Source of the DNA: Porogramme epimiltina
Taxonomy: Eukaryota > Basidiomycota > Agaricomycetes > Polyporales > Polyporaceae
Reading direction: 5' to 3'
Assembly: GCA_900155495.1 (NCBI GenBank)
Contig: FTLJ01000004.1
Location: forward strand, 1 to 64,000
DNA: 64,000 bases
The notes under the pieces are model-generated. The model was not told where the DNA came from. It saw nothing but the letters and a program-made list of their open reading frames with translations, and did no database searches. The position numbers and the translations under genes were made by a program. Shown piece after piece: positions 60,139-64,000 of the stretch (positions within the stretch are counted from its first letter, which is position 1; every line of letters begins with the position of its first letter).

Positions 60139-61085
60139 ATGGTGTGTTTGTGTCTCCCACTCAACATGTCTCCGCGCTTAATGCCATTTATTAGGATACC
60201 TTTATGAACATGGCTAAGCAGGGTCTTGATGCCTACGAGCGGTCTCATTGTGAGCTGTCTAACGTCACCTTCGTTTCGCGGCTTTGATAAACTTTCATCG
60301 ATAGCGGATGTCTCAAAGACTGGTGGCCACGAGTACAATACTCCCCACTACACGGAAGCAGGCCGCGCTACCCATGATCGCCCGCAATGTGCGCCGCTCC
60401 GACATCTTCTAACAGTCGAATGATTCACAGGCTATGTTTAGTTGATGAAGACGAGGTTGTCAGCACTGCAAGCCGTGAGGGTAACGGTGATCACTCACTG
60501 TTCTCCAGTGCCATGGGATTCCTCAAGCAAAACAAGGTGCGCTTTTGCATGCATGTTCGCTCTAGGGCAGTGTCTCTGATGCGATGATTGCAACTAGGAT
60601 GAACACGAACGGCCCATCGATGAAGAAGGCGTTCAGCATGCTCACCGCAAGGCTTATGAAGAAGATTCTGGAAGCTCTCTAAGTGCCGGTTCTTTGGGCA
60701 GCGCAGCTGCCATGCAAGTACGCTCTTCTCGAATCTTTCCCGGCCATTGCGGTAGTACTCATCTACTTCTGACAGGTTCTGAAGCAGTTCACCTCTGGTG
60801 GCAGTGGTGGCGGCAGCTCTCAAACCCAGCTTATCAGTCTTGCCATGGCAGAGGCATCCAAACTTTTTGACAAGTCTGGTGGTACTGCGTCTGGAAACAA
60901 GCAAGATGCCGTCAATGGGGCAGCAATGACTGTTATGAAGCTCCTGGTGCAGTCCAAGTTCAGCGGGACTACTGGCGGCGGAAACAGTGGTGGGCTGGGG
61001 AGCCTCATGGGTCTGGTAAGTCGGCTATCTATATTGCGAACGAACGACGTAACCATTCGCATCAAAGGCCTCAAAGTTCATGTGA
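60139..61085 (+). CDS. Beta-flanking gene product (DUF7721 type)
   Basis: Seven small exons fit in phase: 60139-60141, 60195-60249, 60305-60388, 60442-60536, 60598-60717, 60776-61015 and 61068-61085 (204 residues). The first coding exon is just the ATG (CCATG|GTGTGT), then DTFMNMAKQGLDAYERSH. The body has the motifs of basidiomycete beta-flanking proteins: FDEDEVVSTAS, DHSLFSSAMGFLKQNK, the AHRKAYEEDSGSSL segment, LGSAAAMQVLKQFTSGG, SQTQLISLAMAEASKLFDKS, SGNKQDAVNGAAMTVMKLL and GGLGSLMGL, ending ASKFM. The last exon needs a GTAAGT donor at 61016; reading on gives a longer artefactual tail. The biochemical function is unknown. The gene is famous as the marker flanking the HD (A) mating-type locus, and here it sits 550 bp from an HD1-type gene. 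Confidence 0.9.
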
Positions 61086-61636
61086 CTGCGATGAAGTAGG
61101 GCAAGGGAACAAAAGGCATTACAATTGTATGTATTTGTAGCGGATCTATGTAAGCACAGGAAACTTGTCGCGCCCTCCAATTCCTTGCGCCAGTCATCGC
61201 GGCGCTAGTAGCTACGTTGGCTTGTAGATTGCTGACATACACTTCAACTAACACAAGCAAACGCACCTGAAGGGATGAATGAGCTTTGGGTTTATAAATA
61301 AGATCGGCGCCGAAGATGACCATCCTAGAACCTGAATGCTGGGTCTTTGATTGGTGCAAATCAGGTTCTGTTAGCCTTATACAAGTAATTGCGAGAAACG
61401 TCTCTCGACAACGATGGATTTTCAACTTTCTAGTGTTCAATACACTGCGCACGCGACCCTAGTAATAGCAGATAGCAACGAATAAGTAGTGTAATAAATT
61501 GCAAGATAGAGAACATATGAGCGATAGAGATACTAAGACAGCAGGGGATAGCGGGTCGACAACGTAAATAACGGATGTCAGGATACACAGGAATTGGTGC
61601 GAGGATAATGCTTAGTACAGAGTTCAATGGCATGGT
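61086..61636. other. Convergent intergenic region, beta-fg / HD1
   Basis: This is about 550 bp of AT-rich DNA between convergent stop codons. It has only short chance frames and I see nothing else. Confidence 0.5.
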
Positions 61637-63216
61637 CTAACACGACACTGTCAACAGCCTCGTTGACCCGACATTGTCGAATTCTTGGGCGTATGAGTAT
61701 GTGCTAGCTAGGGATGTAACCGATGTTAATTCGAGGTAGTCATTGCTCGGTGGCTGTGCCGCGTGGCATATTGACGGTGATGTAGAAGACCACAGCAGTG
61801 GGTTTAAGGGGTCATACACCGATACCCACTCATTGGGTACCCCCTCACCATCGGTAAGGGATGATGCTACAGCGGCCGTCCATCCAGTCCAGCCGGCCAA
61901 TGCATCTCCATCGTACAACACGCAGGGTTGCGAATTGTAGCCGTCATATGTTTGGGGGGCGAGGTTAGGGTGTTTGCAATGAGTAGACGGAGAAAGGGTG
62001 GATGACTTGATAGGCGTTGAGTCGAAAAGGGGCATGAACGATGAGAAGGGTGAATCCGGGGAGGGGGAGGACGTGATAGAGGACGAATCAGGGGAGGGTG
62101 ATGACGACAAAGAAGGGAGTGAAGCGGGGGATGGGCTTGAGGATGTACTGGAGTCGCCTTGGGCGTACGTCGGTAACGAGTGGGCACCAGGGCGCTCCAT
62201 CGAAGGTTCTGGGTATGTGTCCGCAATGGCTTGGAACAGCGCATCCAGGTCTTTCAATTCTGATAACCCGTCTAGGCTCTGATCGTAGGGCTGTAGGCAT
62301 ATAGCTACTCGAAGTGGAATCAGCATGTAGAAGCAGAATTTCGTTCGGTGAAAGGACTGACGATTCAAGCCAACAGAGACATCGTTAGCCAACGGGTGAA
62401 CATCCAACGGGACGGAGGTGTCCAAGGGAGGGAGATGCAGCTCTGGGATGTCTGCGGACCACTTCGTGGACGAGTCGGGAAAGATAAACGAGTCGGAGAC
62501 GGCATGGAGTCTAGGTCCAATGTGAATGCGTTTAGATCGGTGACAAGGGAGGTCTGCATGGTCTGCTCCTGAATCGGAGAAGCGCCGTTTGCGCGTAGGT
62601 GGAGGGGATGTTATAAGTGTTGGCACTGGGTGGAGAGATATGGATTGTAGAGAATGAGGCGGGATAGATATGGACCCCCTAGAAGTGGTATCGGGTCTTG
62701 TGCTGTGGACGCGGAAGATAGTTAGAGACAAAATCTAGGGATTAAACACGATGTGACGCACCATCGTCTCTTTCGACTTCTGTCAGAGGTGCAATGAGGT
62801 ACTACGTCATCTGACCTGCGCCGCTTGTGGCGACTTGCATGTGGTGCAATGTCTGGACATGATTGAGATGTCTCGAGGACGGAGGAGAGGGGGGAGATAG
62901 GCAAAGAAGAAATATCGGCCGAGATTGGATCGAGTGTAAGGTCCGCCATGAGAGAACTGACTTGATCCACGAGTTGGGTCGTAAAGGTGTTATATGTTTC
63001 GACCAATTCGGTACAAGTTTCCGCAAGGACCGAAATGCGGAAGGAGGTGGTATGCGCCAAAGTAGCTGTTTCCGGATCCAGGTCGGTAGTAGAGTCGATG
63101 TCATGGATTAGAGCCTCCCAACGTCGGTCGAAAGCAGCCAGAGCTTCACCGCCTTCAGCAAGCGCAGAAACAAAATCATCTTCGATAGTATCGAGACGCT
63201 TCCTCAGGGAAAGCAT
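61637..63216 (-). CDS. HD1-type mating-type protein lacking its homeodomain
   Basis: Two exons in phase: 63216-62762 and 62702-61637 (506 residues). The N-terminus MLSLRKRLDTIEDDFVSAL, with ALAAFDRRWEALIHDI, LDPETATLAHTTSFRISVLA and LVETYNTFTTQLV, matches the dimerisation region of Agaricomycete HD1 mating-type proteins. After KRRRSDDVVP, where the homeodomain normally starts, the frame runs straight to SDRSRKRR, an intron (GTGCGT...CACAG) and then the Ser/Pro-rich C-terminal region with RKRRFSDSG as a likely nuclear signal. I could not find WF-x-N-x-R or the HNPYP-type homeodomain motif in any frame. It is divergent from an HD2-like gene 331 bp away. Called HD1 on N-terminal similarity and locus context, so that part is inference. 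Confidence 0.68.
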
Positions 63217-63547
63217 AGTGGGCAGACGGTAGGGGAAGGCGTGGAAGGCTAGAGTGAAGACGCCAACGTATTCGAGAGAGTGGTCTGAAATGTCGTTCAC
63301 CACAATGAACCACAGCAGGGCGCTCAATTGGTTTGGTTCTGTTTGTGCGCCATCTAACCTTCTCACGCAGCTCTAAGCGCACTCGCTATGGCCTTTGTTC
63401 GCCCAATATGATAATATCCCACACCAGATAGGATCGTTTATTGTCACCGTGATATTACCCATAGCCCCTTCCATCGTTCCCTCGACCACCTTCCCCACTC
63501 CTCCTCAGCATATACGCTCCCAACCTAGCCTAGTCCACCAATCCCCC
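63217..63547. promoter_or_regulatory. Divergent HD1/HD2 promoter
   Basis: This 331-bp region lies between the divergent HD1-like and HD2-like start codons, the usual arrangement of an HD mating-type gene pair. GATAATATCCCACACC lies at about 63410. I recognise no specific operator. Confidence 0.5.
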
Positions 63548-64000
63548 ATGCAGCGGCACTCAGCCTCGATCAGTGTCCTGCGCCAAACCCTGGCCTCGGC
63601 CGAAGCTATGGCGCGCAAGTGCGCCCCCCGTTTGACATCTGGCGACCCAGCATCCAAACTATCGGTCACTACCCCTGCAGTCAATGAACTCTCATTGGCG
63701 CAACCCGAACCTTTGACACCCCGGTTGATAGCGTTGGGTGTCGATGCTCCTGCCGCTCATCGAATTTCGGCGGCCATGGTCCGTGCGGTGTTACGCCTGA
63801 AGCACAACTGTGAAGTTGACTTCGCCCACCGACGCCAATCCCTTCACAACCCCGCTCTCTACGCGCACAGCGCCCTAAGGACAACCCCCGTCCCAGTTCC
63901 TTATGCCATCATCTACTCAATGACCATACGAAATTGGAGCACATATATCCTCGACGACTTCGTCCCCCGATATTTGAAGGCCCAACGAGCATACCAACGT
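63548..64000 (+). CDS. HD2-type mating-type protein, N-terminal part (cut by window end)
   Basis: The open frame starts at the ATG at 63548 (MQRHSASISVLRQTLASAE) and runs without a stop for 151 codons to the end of the window. The segment PRLIALGVDAPAAHRISAAM, with VRAVLRLKHNCEVDF after it, resembles the HD2 N-terminal dimerisation region, which has LIALGV/LLALGV followed by helices. No homeodomain is reached before the window ends. It is divergent from the HD1-like gene. The call rests on this motif and on position next to beta-fg. Confidence 0.65.
   Translation, partial: MQRHSASISVLRQTLASAEAMARKCAPRLTSGDPASKLSVTTPAVNELSLAQPEPLTPRLIALGVDAPAAHRISAAMVRAVLRLKHNCEVDFAHRRQSLHNPALYAHSALRTTPVPVPYAIIYSMTIRNWSTYILDDFVPRYLKAQRAYQR

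Noticed and set aside
61016..61099. Beta-fg ending VSRLSILRTNDVTIR up to 61099
   Set aside because: A GTAAGT donor directly follows GLGSLMGL, and an acceptor at 61067 gives ASKFM, the ending expected for this family.

Overview
This is a 64 kb piece of nuclear DNA from an Agaricomycete (mushroom-forming basidiomycete). The gene style looks polypore-like, but I cannot name a species. The evidence is short (about 45-60 bp) GT-AG introns in almost every gene, Ser/Pro-rich basidiomycete proteins, a Zn2Cys6 regulator, a HET-domain gene and, at the right edge, what reads as the homeodomain (HD, 'A') mating-type locus with its classic beta-flanking gene. No rRNA, tRNA, CRISPR array or intact transposon was recognised. 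All exon boundaries were read by eye from splice signals plus reading-frame continuity.

Left part (1-12 kb): a doubtful small gene; a large membrane-anchored protein of unknown function (2015-5215, +); a 6-exon gene with a GATA-like zinc finger (5327-6966, -); the TFIIIB subunit BDP1 (7522-9699, +); and the meiotic recombinase DMC1 (10015-11995, +) in 19 exons, including two GC-AG introns and a 9-nt exon.

GC-rich middle (12.4-23 kb): secreted RNase T2, a METTL13/EFM-type methyltransferase, a 1075-residue Ser/Pro-rich protein, 2.7 kb of very GC-rich intergenic DNA, and a voltage-sensor-only membrane protein divergent from the splicing factor CWC25.

Central part (25-41 kb): a HET-domain gene, an MFS transporter with unresolved 5' end, a Zn2Cys6 transcription factor, REV7 (polymerase zeta subunit, preceded by a tiny uORF that overlaps its start codon), sorting nexin SNX4/ATG24 and a PTM1-like seven-TM Golgi/endosomal protein.

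Right part (41-64 kb): RPB2, fructosamine-3-kinase, an old yellow enzyme, a mitochondrial ABC1/ADCK2 (YPL109c)-like kinase, a giant glycogenin, a 3 kb gene-poor stretch, the beta-flanking gene, an HD1-type gene that seems to have lost its homeodomain, and the start of a divergent HD2 gene that runs off the window. RPB2, YPL109c-like, glycogenin and beta-fg are recurrent neighbours of Agaricomycete A loci, which supports the mating-type reading.

Most genes alternate in strand, giving convergent pairs with about 100 bp between stop codons (5215/5327, 36406/36517, 40952/41051) and compact divergent promoters (VSD/CWC25 171 bp, SNX4/PTM1 201 bp, REV7/Zn2Cys6 368 bp).
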